A stretch of 64,000 bases of DNA from Pedobacter frigoris (GCF_005116445.1 NZ_SWBQ01000004.1:372001-436000); one strand, 5' to 3'. Shown: positions 34,276 to 43,599, numbered from the stretch's first letter. Numbers and translations: made by a program. Notes: generated by a model not told the origin, from the sequence alone.

Positions 34276-35157
34276 TTGTCAAAATCTAACATTTTATTTA
34301 TTATCAATCCCATTTCAGGTGGTAAGGATAAATTAAAGATCCCTGCATTGATTGATGCAAAACTTGACCGTTCGAAATTTAACCCGAATTTCAGCTTTAC
34401 AGAATATGTTGGTCATGCTTCAGAAATAGCGGAAGAAGCTGCCAATAAGAACTTTGATGTAATTGTGGCTGTTGGTGGAGATGGTACTATTAACGAAGTA
34501 GCTACAAAAGTAATGCAGCATGATAAAGTTCTGGGAATTATACCCTTTGGTTCCGGGAATGGTCTGGCCAGATTTCTAAAAATCCCTCTGAAATCCGCGG
34601 AAGCTATACAGGTGATCAACAACTTTAACGTTGATGTAATAGATACAGGCAGATTTAACGATAAGTGTTTCTTTAATATGGCCGGTATGGGCTTTGATGC
34701 ACATATCAGCTCTGTGTTTGCCGGAAATAAATCAAGGGGTCTTACAGGGTATTTGAAACTGGGTTTTAGAGAGGTGTTGAATTATAAGCCGCAAACCTAT
34801 CATCTCTATATAGATGGGGAAAAATATGAGCGGAAGGCTGTGGTTATTAGTATAGCCAATTCCTCTCAATATGGTAACAATGCCCATATAGCTCCGGGGG
34901 CATCTGTTAAGGACGGTTTGTTGGATGTCTGTGTAATTAAAGAGTTTCCGATGTACAAGCTCCCGGTATTGGCCTATGAGATGCTGAATGCCAAAACAGA
35001 TCATTCTGACATGGTAGAAATCATTAAAGGGAAACACATCAGGATCGTGCGAAGTCAGGGTGATGCAATTCATATTGATGGAGAACCTTTTTTTATGGGT
35101 GAGGAAATAGAAGTTACCGTAGCACCGTTATCATTAAATATCATTACACCCAGTTAA
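34276..35157 (+). CDS. Diacylglycerol kinase family lipid kinase (TTG start)
   Basis: A 293-residue cytosolic or membrane-associated kinase of the DAGK/YegS/sphingosine kinase fold. The N-terminal catalytic domain has NPISGGKDK (11-19), the nucleotide loop VGGDGTINEVA (~67-77) and FGSGNGLARFL. The C-terminal beta-sandwich contains NMAGMGFDAHIS and ends with IHIDGEPFFMGEEIEV. The only start giving the conserved SKSNILFIINP opening is a TTG at 34276, which usually means low translation. It would phosphorylate diacylglycerol or a related lipid. It is followed closely by the SUI1 gene. Confidence 0.92.
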   Translation: MSKSNILFIINPISGGKDKLKIPALIDAKLDRSKFNPNFSFTEYVGHASEIAEEAANKNFDVIVAVGGDGTINEVATKVMQHDKVLGIIPFGSGNGLARFLKIPLKSAEAIQVINNFNVDVIDTGRFNDKCFFNMAGMGFDAHISSVFAGNKSRGLTGYLKLGFREVLNYKPQTYHLYIDGEKYERKAVVISIANSSQYGNNAHIAPGASVKDGLLDVCVIKEFPMYKLPVLAYEMLNAKTDHSDMVEIIKGKHIRIVRSQGDAIHIDGEPFFMGEEIEVTVAPLSLNIITPS

Positions 35158-35184
35158 TACATATTAATATTATATTACCTTATT

Positions 35185-35535
35185 ATGAAACCTAAAAAAA
35201 ACAGTCTTAGTGATTTGGGTGGGATTATGTACTCTACAGATCCCTCTTTTGTATACGAGGAAGAAAATTTAGTGCAAGAATCTATCCCTAATAATCAGCA
35301 GGATCTCAGGGTGATGCTGGATAAAAAGAACAGGGGAGGGAAGGCTGTGACATTGATAACCGGTTTTTCAGGAAGTGATGAAGAATTGGAGAAATTGGCA
35401 AAGACCCTGAAAACCAAATGTGGCGTAGGTGGTTCATCCAAAGATGGAGAGATTTTAATACAGGGCGATTTCAGAGATAAAGTGCTGCAGTTGCTTCAAA
35501 AAGAGGGCTTTAAAGTAAAGAAATCCGGAGGATAA
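35185..35535 (+). CDS. eIF1/SUI1-family translation factor (YciH-like)
   Basis: 116 residues; the C-terminal ~75 form the SUI1 domain, with the conserved stretch [21 protein letters not shown] and [20 protein letters not shown]. The N-terminal 45 residues are an acidic, probably disordered extension. In bacteria the YciH-type protein modulates start-site fidelity. It sits 27 nt after the lipid kinase, likely in the same transcript. No terminator is visible before pckA, which has its own promoter element. Confidence 0.93.
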   Translation: MKPKKNSLSDLGGIMYSTDPSFVYEEENLVQESIPNNQQDLRVMLDKKNRGGKAVTLITGFSGSDEELEKLAKTLKTKCGVGGSSKDGEILIQGDFRDKVLQLLQKEGFKVKKSGG

Positions 35536-35652
35536 ATTAAGGCGGTTATTTGCTTTTAAATTATTGTTAATCAATGTGTTATATATTAGTGTATAAGGGA
35601 CAATAAGTAAATTTTTTCCCTTAAAATGGTGTTTTTTACCTTTTTATCTATA

Positions 35653-35660
35653 TAACTTTG
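35653..35660 (+). promoter_or_regulatory. Bacteroidota -7 promoter element of pckA
   Basis: TAACTTTG matches the TAnnTTTG -7 consensus of Bacteroidota sigma factors, 21 nt before the pckA ATG. The -33 TTTG box is poorly conserved here (a T-rich stretch around 35630-35638). Confidence 0.6.
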
Positions 35661-35681
35661 CCTGACTAACTTATTATTTAT

Positions 35682-37286
35682 ATGAGCAAAGCATTGATGC
35701 CTATGCCTGATTTGAAGTACCTGAATCTGGATTCTGAGAAGGCCTTATATCAGCTAAATGTAGCACAATTAGTCGAAGAAGCGCTGTCAAACGGTGAGGG
35801 AAGCCTTGCGGATACTGGAGCGTTGGCAGTTGATACCGGGAAATTCACCGGTCGTTCCCCAAAAGACAGGTTTATTGTATGTGATGAAATAACTCAGGAT
35901 ACCGTTTGGTGGGGAGATATCAATATCAAGATTGATCCGAAGAAGTTTGACGGTTTATTTCTGAAGCTTACAGATCACCTTAATCAGAATAAGTATTATG
36001 TAAGGGATGCTTACGCCTGCGCGGATGAGTCTTACAAGACGACAATCAGAGTAGTGACTGAAACCGCTTATCAGAATCTGTTTGCGAATAATCTTTTTTT
36101 GAGACCTGATGAAGCGGATATTACTGGCAGGCCGGAATGGACTATTATCGCCTGTCCTTCCTTTTTTGCTGATCCGGAAGTGGATGGCACAAGACAGGGC
36201 AACTTCTCGATTTTGAACTTTTCAAAAAAGATGATCCTTATCGGAGGGTCAGGCTATACGGGAGAAATTAAGAAAGGAATATTTTCAGTATTGAACTTCA
36301 TTCTGCCACAACAAAGAAATACACTATCTATGCACTGTTCTGCCAACGTAGGTAAGGATGGAGATACAGCGATCTTTTTTGGACTTTCAGGGACTGGTAA
36401 GACCACATTATCTGCCGACCCGGAACGGGGATTAATCGGTGATGATGAACATGGTTGGGGAACTGGTACCGTGTTTAATTTTGAAGGTGGCTGCTATGCA
36501 AAATGCGTAGATTTGACCGCTGAAAAAGAACCTCAGATCTTTAACGCCATAAAGCCGGGCTCATTGCTAGAAAATATCAATTATTTTCCAGGTACAAAGA
36601 CTGTGGATTTCTCCAATATTGAAAAAACTGAGAACACAAGGGTAGCTTACCCAATTGACTATATTGATAATGCCGTTATCCCTTCAATAGCTTCAGATCC
36701 TAAGAATATTTTCTTTCTGACAGCCGATGCGTTTGGGGTTTTACCTCCAATTTCCAAATTGAATGCAGGTCAGGCGATGTTTCATTTTATTTCGGGATAT
36801 ACAGCTAAGGTGGCTGGAACAGAAGCAGGCGTAACGGAGCCTCAGGTTACCTTTTCAGCATGCTTTGGCAAGGCATTTCTACCTCTTCATCCAACGAGGT
36901 ATGCTGAATTACTGGGTAAAAAGATGCAGGAGCATGATGTTAACGTTTGGCTGGTCAACACTGGGTGGAGTGGCGGCGCCTATGGCGTAGGACAGAGAAT
37001 GAAGTTGTCTTATACCAGGGCGATGATTACAGCGGCTTTAAGAGGTGAACTGGAGAACGTGGAATTTATAGCTGATCCTATTTTTGGTTTAAGTATGCCG
37101 GTAAGTTGTCCGAATGTTCCATCAGAAATTTTAAATCCAAGAAATACCTGGAGCGACCAGCAAAAATACGACAATAAAGCCAACGAGCTTTCGTTGGCTT
37201 TCGTTACCAATTTTAAGCAGTTTGAGGAGTACGCTAGTGAGGAAATGCTTGCATCTCTTCCAAAAGTGGTTGAAAACACGGCTTAA
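35682..37286 (+). CDS. pckA: Phosphoenolpyruvate carboxykinase (ATP)
   Basis: Interconverts oxaloacetate plus ATP and PEP plus CO2 plus ADP; the entry step of gluconeogenesis and, in anaerobes, of CO2 fixation. At 534 residues it is full length. Motifs seen: TGRSPKDRF (~residue 54), the kinase-1a loop FGLSGTGKTTLS (~242), the GDDEHGWG metal site, and the Lys/Arg site ENTRVAYPIDYI. It is monocistronic: its own promoter upstream and two terminator hairpins downstream. Confidence 0.98.
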   Translation: MSKALMPMPDLKYLNLDSEKALYQLNVAQLVEEALSNGEGSLADTGALAVDTGKFTGRSPKDRFIVCDEITQDTVWWGDINIKIDPKKFDGLFLKLTDHLNQNKYYVRDAYACADESYKTTIRVVTETAYQNLFANNLFLRPDEADITGRPEWTIIACPSFFADPEVDGTRQGNFSILNFSKKMILIGGSGYTGEIKKGIFSVLNFILPQQRNTLSMHCSANVGKDGDTAIFFGLSGTGKTTLSADPERGLIGDDEHGWGTGTVFNFEGGCYAKCVDLTAEKEPQIFNAIKPGSLLENINYFPGTKTVDFSNIEKTENTRVAYPIDYIDNAVIPSIASDPKNIFFLTADAFGVLPPISKLNAGQAMFHFISGYTAKVAGTEAGVTEPQVTFSACFGKAFLPLHPTRYAELLGKKMQEHDVNVWLVNTGWSGGAYGVGQRMKLSYTRAMITAALRGELENVEFIADPIFGLSMPVSCPNVPSEILNPRNTWSDQQKYDNKANELSLAFVTNFKQFEEYASEEMLASLPKVVENTA

Positions 37287-37298
37287 AAGCATTTTTTT

Positions 37299-37328
37299 AC
37301 TGAAAAATTTGCATTTCAGTTTTTTTTT
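37299..37328 (+). terminator. Intrinsic terminator of pckA
   Basis: ACTGAAA (37299-37305) pairs with TTTCAGT (37314-37320), followed directly by eight T. It lies 12 nt after the pckA stop. A second hairpin at 37342-37374 backs it up. Confidence 0.88.
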
Positions 37329-37341
37329 AGTTTTAATTGCG

Positions 37342-37374
37342 AAAGATTGTCTCGACACCGTGGCAATCTTTTTT
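37342..37374 (+). terminator. Second hairpin terminator after pckA
   Basis: AAAGATTG pairs with CAATCTTT across a 14-nt loop and runs into a T-stretch. The remaining ~200 bp to exbB is AT-rich leader, ending in a long run of A-rich sequence before the start codon. Confidence 0.75.
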
Positions 37375-37573
37375 AATTATACGGTAATACGAACAGGGGA
37401 AATAAACTCAGCGAAACGAATTAGCAAGCTAATGATTATTTAATGTTGGAATTAAAATCAAAGTTATAAATTTGTTACTGCAACAAATGTTTGTAATCGT
37501 CGTTGTGTGTATTACGGAATATTTAACATAATTTTAAAAAACAAAGTACTAAAAACTAAAAAACTAAAAAAAA

Positions 37574-38416
37574 ATGGCAAACGCACCAAAACCAACAACA
37601 GTTAAAAAAGAAAGCTCTTCTTCAGCTTCAAACTTATTCGCTACGCTTACTATTCCAATTTGTATTATTATCGGAATTTGTGTTTACAAGTTTATTTTAG
37701 GTGATAGGGGTAATTTCATCGGTGGAGCAGATCCTGATTTACATGAAACAGCTCCATTACCAGGAAACTATATGGGTATGGCTTACAAAGGGGGTGTGAT
37801 CGTTCCTATTCTATTGGGGATGTTTTTAATGGTAATTGTGTTCTCTATTGAGCGTTTCATCGTTATCAGTAAAGCAACTGGAAAAGCAGGGTTAGATTCA
37901 TTTGTGAAAAAAATCCAGGCTTTCTTAAATTCAAACAACATCGAAGCAGCTATGGCTGAATGCGATAAACAACAAGGTTCTGTTGCCAACGTAATCAAAT
38001 CAGGATTGAAAAAATATCGTGAAATGGAAACTGAAGCTAACATGGATACAGATCAGAAATGTTTAGCTATCCAGAAAGACATCGAAGAAGCTACAACTTT
38101 AGAGATGCCTATGCTTGAGCAAAACTTAACAGTAATTGCTACTTTGGTATCAGTAGGTACATTGACAGGTCTATTAGGTACAGTAACAGGTATGATCAAG
38201 GCCTTCGGTGGTTTGGCTACATCTGGTGCTCCGGATCAGGCTGCGTTAGCAAACGGTATTTCTGAGGCCCTGATTAACACGGCTACTGGTATTGGTACTT
38301 CTACCTTCGCGATCATCATGTATAATATCCTTACTTCTAAAATTGATAAGTTAACTTATGCAATTGATGAAGCAGGTTTCAGCATCATCCAGACTTACGC
38401 TAGTACGCATAAATAA
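37574..38416 (+). CDS. exbB: ExbB/TolQ/MotA-family proton channel protein
   Basis: 280-residue inner-membrane protein with membrane segments near residues 22-40, 75-95 (VIVPILLGMFLMVIVFSIERF), 180-200 (LTVIATLVSVGTLTGLLGTVTGMI) and 230-250 (INTATGIGTSTFAIIMYNIL). The TGLLGTVTGM and ATGIGTS motifs are typical of the ExbB pore. With ExbD it forms the motor that energises TonB, hence the SusC transporters at 2081 and 8435. First gene of the exb-tonB operon; an imperfect CCGG/CCGG hairpin at 38438-38457 separates it from exbD and may favour higher ExbB expression. Confidence 0.95.
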   Translation: MANAPKPTTVKKESSSSASNLFATLTIPICIIIGICVYKFILGDRGNFIGGADPDLHETAPLPGNYMGMAYKGGVIVPILLGMFLMVIVFSIERFIVISKATGKAGLDSFVKKIQAFLNSNNIEAAMAECDKQQGSVANVIKSGLKKYREMETEANMDTDQKCLAIQKDIEEATTLEMPMLEQNLTVIATLVSVGTLTGLLGTVTGMIKAFGGLATSGAPDQAALANGISEALINTATGIGTSTFAIIMYNILTSKIDKLTYAIDEAGFSIIQTYASTHK

Positions 38417-38502
38417 AAAATAATGTATTTTTTTTTACCGGCTTTATGGAAAACCGGAAGAATTAACATCATTAGTAAAAAGAATAAATAATTTTTAAAA
38501 TT

Positions 38503-39120
38503 ATGCCAAGAGCAAAGGTCCAAAGAAAGAGTACTTCGATTGATATGACTGCCATGTGCGACGTATCCTTCCTGCTACTGACTTTCTTTATATTAACAGC
38601 AACAGCGCGTCAGCCTGATCCTTTAGATATCAGCATTCCCGCCTCGACCTACAAGATTAAGGTTCCGGATAAGGATTTGGTGATTCTATCGATCGGAAAA
38701 GGTAAGCTTTTTTATGAAATCATAGGTAATGATATCAAAGGGGCTACACTTGATAAAATGGGCGAGAAATACGGAATTAAATTCACATCCGAGGAAAGAA
38801 AGCGTTTCAGTGTTTTAGGTGCATTTGGTGCTCCTATAGGTGATCTGAAAAGATTCATCATGATGAGTTCTGACCAGCGTGAAAAATACGCGGAACAAAC
38901 TCCCGGGATTCAGGCTGATACTACAGGTACCAGTGAATTGGATAACTGGATTTTGGAAACCCGTAATGCCGTAGCTGAATTGCACAATGAGCCTTTACGT
39001 ATCAGTATTAAAGGTAATGCGGAAGAAGAATATCCAACGATTAAGAAAATCACGGACGTTCTTCAGAAACAAAAAATGAACAAGTTTAGTTTAATTACAT
39101 CAGCCGAAGGCGGTAAATAA
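38503..39120 (+). CDS. exbD: ExbD-family biopolymer transport protein (long form)
   Basis: 205 residues: a short cytosolic N-terminus, a membrane segment SIDMTAMCDVSFLLLTFFIL with the essential Asp, and a periplasmic domain. An insertion of ~45 residues in the periplasmic part (GEKYGIKFTSEERKRFSVLGAFGAP...) distinguishes it from the next ExbD. Two ExbD proteins per operon are common in Bacteroidota and may form a heterodimer inside the ExbB pentamer. Confidence 0.93.
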   Translation: MPRAKVQRKSTSIDMTAMCDVSFLLLTFFILTATARQPDPLDISIPASTYKIKVPDKDLVILSIGKGKLFYEIIGNDIKGATLDKMGEKYGIKFTSEERKRFSVLGAFGAPIGDLKRFIMMSSDQREKYAEQTPGIQADTTGTSELDNWILETRNAVAELHNEPLRISIKGNAEEEYPTIKKITDVLQKQKMNKFSLITSAEGGK

Positions 39121-39129
39121 GATAAAATT

Positions 39130-39663
39130 ATGGCAGAATTAGATACCTCCAGCGGGGGAGGAAAAAAAGGCGGTAAGGTAAGAAGTAAGAAAGCAAATAC
39201 TAAAGTCGATTTAACGGCGATGGTGGATTTAGCGTTCTTGCTAATCACTTTCTTTATGCTGACTACCTCCCTATCGAAGCCGATAGCAATGGATATTGCA
39301 AAGCCGGATGATGAGGAAAACGACGTGAAATTGGAGCTCCGTGCATCAGAGACTATGACTATTTTATTGGGTAAAAAGAATAAAGTAGCCTGGTATATGG
39401 GAGAAGCGAAGACCGCACAACCTACTATAGAGAGCTATACAGAAATTAGAAAGTCTATATTGAAAAATAAGAATGACTTGTATAAATCTAAAGGAAGACT
39501 ACTGGTTGTTGTGATTAAACCTACAGATGGAGCAACTTATAAGAACTTCGTAGACATTATGGATGAATTACATATCACTGACATCAAAACGGCACCTGCT
39601 ATTGATGATAAGTATATTCTTGATGGCGAAAAGGATTTCATGAAAAATGCGGGGATATTATAA
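39130..39663 (+). CDS. exbD: ExbD-family biopolymer transport protein (short form)
   Basis: 177 residues starting 9 nt after the previous stop. A Gly/Lys-rich N-terminus precedes the membrane segment KVDLTAMVDLAFLLITFFML with the proton-accepting Asp. The periplasmic domain carries LLGKKNKVAWYMGE and VIKPTDGATYKNFVDIMDEL. It is the closest relative in the window of the orphan ExbD at 32047, consistent with duplication of this gene. Confidence 0.94.
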   Translation: MAELDTSSGGGKKGGKVRSKKANTKVDLTAMVDLAFLLITFFMLTTSLSKPIAMDIAKPDDEENDVKLELRASETMTILLGKKNKVAWYMGEAKTAQPTIESYTEIRKSILKNKNDLYKSKGRLLVVVIKPTDGATYKNFVDIMDELHITDIKTAPAIDDKYILDGEKDFMKNAGIL

Positions 39664-39687
39664 AAAATTAGTATAAAATATTAAGCT

Positions 39688-40509
39688 ATGTTAGGTTCTA
39701 AAATAGATTTATTAAAAAGGGATTGGCTTGATGTTGTATTTGCAAACAAGAACAAAAGCTACGGAGCTTATGAGCTGCGTCAGAAAAGTGCTTCAAATAC
39801 AACTAAATCATTGCTAATAGCATCAACAGCATTTGTCCTGTTGTTTCTATCCCCTAAGATTGTTGACCTGTTTAAAGGTGCAGCGCCCGTGGAGGAAGAG
39901 GTGAAGCAAGTGGAGGTTATTATGCAACCACCGCCACCCGTGAATCCTGAAACGCCGCCACCGCCGCCGGTTCAACCACCTCCTCCAAAACAGGATCAGG
40001 TTAAATTTCCTCCTCCGGTAGTAAAGCCGGATGAGTTGGTAAGGGATGAAGAGCCTGTAACCATTGAAGATTTGAAAAAAGCTGACCCAGGTCAGAAGAC
40101 TATTGCAGGTGATCCTGATGCAGATATTGTGATTACTACAGCAGCTGGGGACGGTCCTAAGCAGGCAGCAGTAGTTGAAGACACTAAAGTTTATGACTTT
40201 ACGAGTCTGGAGAAAAACCCTGAATACCCAGGAGGTATTGAGAAGTTTTACGCTTATGTTCAGAAAACTGTAAAATATCCTCAAATGGCTCAGGATGCTA
40301 ATATTCAGGGTAAGGTGTTGTTGTCTTTCGTAGTAGAGAAAGATGGTTCACTGACTGATATTAAGGTAGACAGAAAGCTTGGTGGAGGAACAGATGAAGA
40401 AGCAATGAGGGTGCTAAGGAACAGTATTAAATGGATTCCTGGTATTCAAAATGGTAAAAAGGTTCGTGTGAAATACAACATCCCAATCAGCTTTACCTTA
40501 TCACAATAA
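39688..40509 (+). CDS. tonB: TonB energy-transducing protein
   Basis: 273 residues: cytosolic N-terminus with a KNKSYGAYELRQ motif seen in Bacteroidota TonB proteins, one membrane helix (~34-55), a proline-rich periplasmic stretch (~75-115, PPPPVNPETPPPPPVQPPPP), and a C-terminal TonB fold (~185-272) with YPQMAQDANIQGKVLLSFVV and ending VKYNIPISFTLSQ. It transmits the motor's energy to outer-membrane receptors, of which this window encodes two. Confidence 0.95.
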   Translation: MLGSKIDLLKRDWLDVVFANKNKSYGAYELRQKSASNTTKSLLIASTAFVLLFLSPKIVDLFKGAAPVEEEVKQVEVIMQPPPPVNPETPPPPPVQPPPPKQDQVKFPPPVVKPDELVRDEEPVTIEDLKKADPGQKTIAGDPDADIVITTAAGDGPKQAAVVEDTKVYDFTSLEKNPEYPGGIEKFYAYVQKTVKYPQMAQDANIQGKVLLSFVVEKDGSLTDIKVDRKLGGGTDEEAMRVLRNSIKWIPGIQNGKKVRVKYNIPISFTLSQ

Positions 40510-40512
40510 TAT

Positions 40513-40737
40513 ATGTTTGATTTGAAAACATTTAAGCAGAAATCGCCTCAACAGCGATTTCTGCTTATTTTAGGCCTGGTCATGTTTGCTTTTTACCTGG
40601 TATTAGGTATTACTTTGATCGCCTGGAAAGATATGCCAGTGACATTAGAAAGAAGCTATCGCATCGCACTTGGGGTATTGTTAATTGTTTACGCCGCAAT
40701 CCGGTTTGCCAGAGTAAATAAGCAAAAAGCTGATTAA
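40513..40737 (+). CDS. Small two-helix membrane protein
   Basis: 74 residues with two predicted membrane helices (~18-38 and ~53-68) separated by a charged loop and ending in a basic tail. It lies 3 nt after tonB and 1 nt before the PstS-like gene, so translation is tightly coupled. I do not recognise a named family. The position suggests an accessory of the Exb-TonB complex; function unknown. Confidence 0.8.
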   Translation: MFDLKTFKQKSPQQRFLLILGLVMFAFYLVLGITLIAWKDMPVTLERSYRIALGVLLIVYAAIRFARVNKQKAD

Positions 40738-40738
40738 A

Positions 40739-41644
40739 ATGAAGAATTTAAGTTTTATATTTCTTGTTCTGTTGTTTGTGTCCTGTAAAGACGGAAGCAA
40801 AAAGGGTAAAGTTATCCAAACACGTACTTCAGGTACTGCTAAAATAATGGTAGATGAGTCTTTTTCAACTATTATTGCAGATCAGATCGAAGTTTTTAAT
40901 TCTGATTATCCGGATGCGCATTTTACAGTGGTAACAGGCAATGAAAATAAGATCGTCCCTGACTTCTTGAGAGACTCAATGGGTGTCATTATTTTATCAA
41001 GGGTACTGAAGCCTGATGAAGAAAAAGGATATCGTAAAAGAGGGATTATACCCAGAACTTCCAGGTTTGCTATTGATGGGATTGCATTGATAACGAATAA
41101 GGACAACTTAGATTCAAATATTACAGCTGATCAGGTAGTTGATATTTTCAAAGGGACGTCGACAGATAGTCGTAGCCTTGTTTTTGACAATGCTTACTCA
41201 AGTACCATACGTTATTTTAAAGATCTGGCCCAGACAAATGAATTGCCAAAAAAGGGTGTTTATACTTTAGAGAGCAATAATGACGTTATAAAGTATGTTG
41301 CAGAAAACAAGAATTTTATTGGCGTTGTTGGTGTTAATTGGTTAATTGCTGAAAATGTCAAAATGTCTGATTATATTGCAAAAGTAAAAATGCTTGGGGT
41401 AAAGAACCTGGAGGGAAAAACTAAGGACGCTACTTTCTATAAACCGACGCAAAAGAACTTGATGGATGGAATTTATCCGTTTTTGAGGAATGTTTATATC
41501 ATTAACTGTGAGGGCAGGGATGGTTTAGGCACGGGTTTTGCAAATTGGTTAATGGGGCAACGCGGTCAGCTGATCGTACTTAGGTCTGGATTGGGGCCTC
41601 ACCAGGTAATGCCAAGGGAATTTAACTTGAAGAATTCAAAGTAA
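40739..41644 (+). CDS. PstS-like periplasmic-binding-protein lipoprotein
   Basis: 301 residues, lipobox LLFVSC. The PBP-like fold of phosphate-binding proteins is suggested by GTAKIMVDESF at the start, VIILSRVLKPDEEK (the SR segment of PstS-type proteins), GIALITNKDN, and a late GQRGQLIVLRSGLGP. There is no pstCAB nearby. The same gene between tonB and a TPR gene recurs in Bacteroidota as far as I recall, so it may serve the TonB system or phosphate sensing, not classical Pst transport. Confidence 0.82.
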   Translation: MKNLSFIFLVLLFVSCKDGSKKGKVIQTRTSGTAKIMVDESFSTIIADQIEVFNSDYPDAHFTVVTGNENKIVPDFLRDSMGVIILSRVLKPDEEKGYRKRGIIPRTSRFAIDGIALITNKDNLDSNITADQVVDIFKGTSTDSRSLVFDNAYSSTIRYFKDLAQTNELPKKGVYTLESNNDVIKYVAENKNFIGVVGVNWLIAENVKMSDYIAKVKMLGVKNLEGKTKDATFYKPTQKNLMDGIYPFLRNVYIINCEGRDGLGTGFANWLMGQRGQLIVLRSGLGPHQVMPREFNLKNSK

Positions 41645-41648
41645 ATTT

Positions 41649-41656
41649 TATATTTG
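41649..41656 (+). promoter_or_regulatory. Candidate -7 promoter element for the TPR gene
   Basis: TATATTTG fits TAnnTTTG just after the PstS-like stop. The ~170-nt leader that follows contains a compact AGCTGC-GA-GCAGCT hairpin (41737-41750) and a GAAGC/GCTTC repeat. This would give the TPR gene its own long-leader transcript. Confidence 0.45.
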
Positions 41657-41832
41657 GGAAATGAAACCATCAGGTATGTTTCTAACGTACATCATATCTG
41701 TAAGTTTATATTTAAAAAGTAGTAAAGAACCATGTAAGCTGCGAGCAGCTATATAGACAATAAAATTAATTTAAAACAACCAATGAAGCCGGCTTAACAA
41801 GCTTCGTTATTAAAATTAAAACAGAAGAACCA

Positions 41833-43548
41833 ATGAAAATGACAAAGAAAGCAATAACCTTAAGTTTAGGTTTAGTAGTGATGGGTTCTGCCTCTTTTGC
41901 TCAGAGTTTAGATGATGCGAAGAAGGCTATAGATGCCGAACAGTACCAAAAAGCGACAACAATGCTTAAATCATTAGTACAGTCTCAATCTAAAAAGGGA
42001 GATAATTACTATTATTTAGGTGAAGTTTATTTAAAAAGGGATTATATTGATTCTGCGAGAGCTGCCTTTAATCAAGGTATCACTGCGGATACTAAATATG
42101 CTTTGAATTACGTAGGGTTGGGACATGCGGACTTAATGGACAACAATGCTGCATCAGCAAAGACAAATTTTACTAAGGCACTTGAGATGGCTTCACGTAA
42201 AGACCATACTCCAAATTTATATGTTGGCAAGGCTTACTTAGCTATTGATAAACCTGATTTCGAATCAGCATTGCCTAATTTACAGAAAGCAGATGAGATC
42301 GATGCTCAGGATAAAGATGCGGAAACTTTCCTTGCATTAGGTGATTACTATGCCTTGCAAAGAAAAAATTCTGAAGCTTTATCAGCTTATATGAGGGCTT
42401 TGAGTATCAATGCCGGCCTGCATAGAGCTACGGTTCAGATTGGTAAAATGTATAAAGAGTCAAGGGCATTTCCGGATTCGGAAACGGAGTTGAAAGCAGT
42501 AGTTACGGCTGATCCTAATTATGGACCTGCTTACCGTGAGTTGGCTGAGCTATACAGACAGTGGGCTGATTTTGAGCCGGCAAATGCAGCAGCAAAAAAT
42601 GCAGAAGCGATTACAAATTATAAGAAATATCTTGACCTGACTGATAAGTCTTATGAGTCGAGGTTAAGGTATGCGCAGATCTTGTTCTATGCTAAGGATT
42701 ATAAAACTCTTGAAGAAGAAACGAGTGCAATAGCTACAATGAATCCTAACGATCCTAAAAATCTAATCGTTTTGAGGTTACGTGGTTACTCTGCATATGA
42801 GAACGGAAACTATCCTCAATCACTTCAGTTCATGAATGACTTTTTTGCTAAGGTTAAAGATACTGCTCGTGTTATTCCTGAAGATTATTTGTACCTGGGA
42901 CAGGCTCAATTGAAAAATCAGCAAGATAGTTTGGGTATTATCAATGTAACGAAAGCACTTCAAAAAGATTCTTCTAAAGCAGTAGTTTTAGCAGATCTTG
43001 CGAAATCTTACTACGATGCTAAGAATTATGAAAAGGCAGTTTCTACTTATGAGATCGCCAACCGTTTTAACCCAAATGGTAAAGGTTCTCTATATAATTT
43101 GTTTTACCAGGGCGTAGCGTCTTATATCTATTATGCAAAAGGATATGCAGCTAAGACTAATCCTTCAAAAGAAGTATTGAAAAAGGGAGATGCCGCGTTA
43201 GCAAACTTATTAAAAACTTCTCCAAGTACTGTTGATGCGTTGATGTATAGAGCAAGGATCAACGACTATCTGGATAATGAAAAAGAACCAACAGGGTTGA
43301 AATTACCATTCTATCAGCAATATCTTGATACTGTGGAAACTAAAACAGATCAAAGTGCAGTGATGAAGAGAAATATGGTAGAAGCCTATAATCAAATTGC
43401 CGGTTTTGCCGCTTATAAAGAGGATAAGGCAAAAGCAAAGTTATTTTGGGACAAAACATTAGCTTTAGAACCAGCTAATGCGATTGCATTAGAAGGAATT
43501 AAGTCATTGACTGCCCCGGCACCTAAGGCACAGCCTAAGAAAAAGTAA
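41833..43548 (+). CDS. Periplasmic tetratricopeptide-repeat protein
   Basis: 571 residues with a signal peptide (cleavage near SFAQS, residue 24) and TPR-type helical pairs along nearly the whole length, for example GDNYYYLGEVYLKRDYIDSA, YALNYVGLGHADLMDNNAASA and AETFLALGDYYALQRKNSEAL. The C-terminus is a Pro/Ala/Lys tail (APAPKAQPKKK). Translation may start at 41833 or at ATG 41839. It closes the exb-tonB cluster and is ended by a strong terminator. Likely a periplasmic scaffold; the partner is unknown. Confidence 0.88.
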   Translation: MKMTKKAITLSLGLVVMGSASFAQSLDDAKKAIDAEQYQKATTMLKSLVQSQSKKGDNYYYLGEVYLKRDYIDSARAAFNQGITADTKYALNYVGLGHADLMDNNAASAKTNFTKALEMASRKDHTPNLYVGKAYLAIDKPDFESALPNLQKADEIDAQDKDAETFLALGDYYALQRKNSEALSAYMRALSINAGLHRATVQIGKMYKESRAFPDSETELKAVVTADPNYGPAYRELAELYRQWADFEPANAAAKNAEAITNYKKYLDLTDKSYESRLRYAQILFYAKDYKTLEEETSAIATMNPNDPKNLIVLRLRGYSAYENGNYPQSLQFMNDFFAKVKDTARVIPEDYLYLGQAQLKNQQDSLGIINVTKALQKDSSKAVVLADLAKSYYDAKNYEKAVSTYEIANRFNPNGKGSLYNLFYQGVASYIYYAKGYAAKTNPSKEVLKKGDAALANLLKTSPSTVDALMYRARINDYLDNEKEPTGLKLPFYQQYLDTVETKTDQSAVMKRNMVEAYNQIAGFAAYKEDKAKAKLFWDKTLALEPANAIALEGIKSLTAPAPKAQPKKK

Positions 43549-43565
43549 TAAAATTCTAATAAAAG

Positions 43566-43598
43566 AAAAAGGCAGGGTTGTTATCCTGCCTTTTTCTT
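43566..43598 (+). terminator. Intrinsic terminator after TPR gene
   Basis: AAAAAGGCAGG (43566-43576) pairs perfectly with CCTGCCTTTTT (43585-43595) around an 8-nt loop, with a T-rich tail. It separates the exb-tonB cluster from the nuo operon. Confidence 0.92.
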
Positions 43599-43599
43599 T

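Noticed and set aside
39847..40284. 145-codon minus-strand ORF
   Set aside because: It is antisense to the proline-rich part of tonB; the Arg/Trp-rich product is the shadow of CCX codons.
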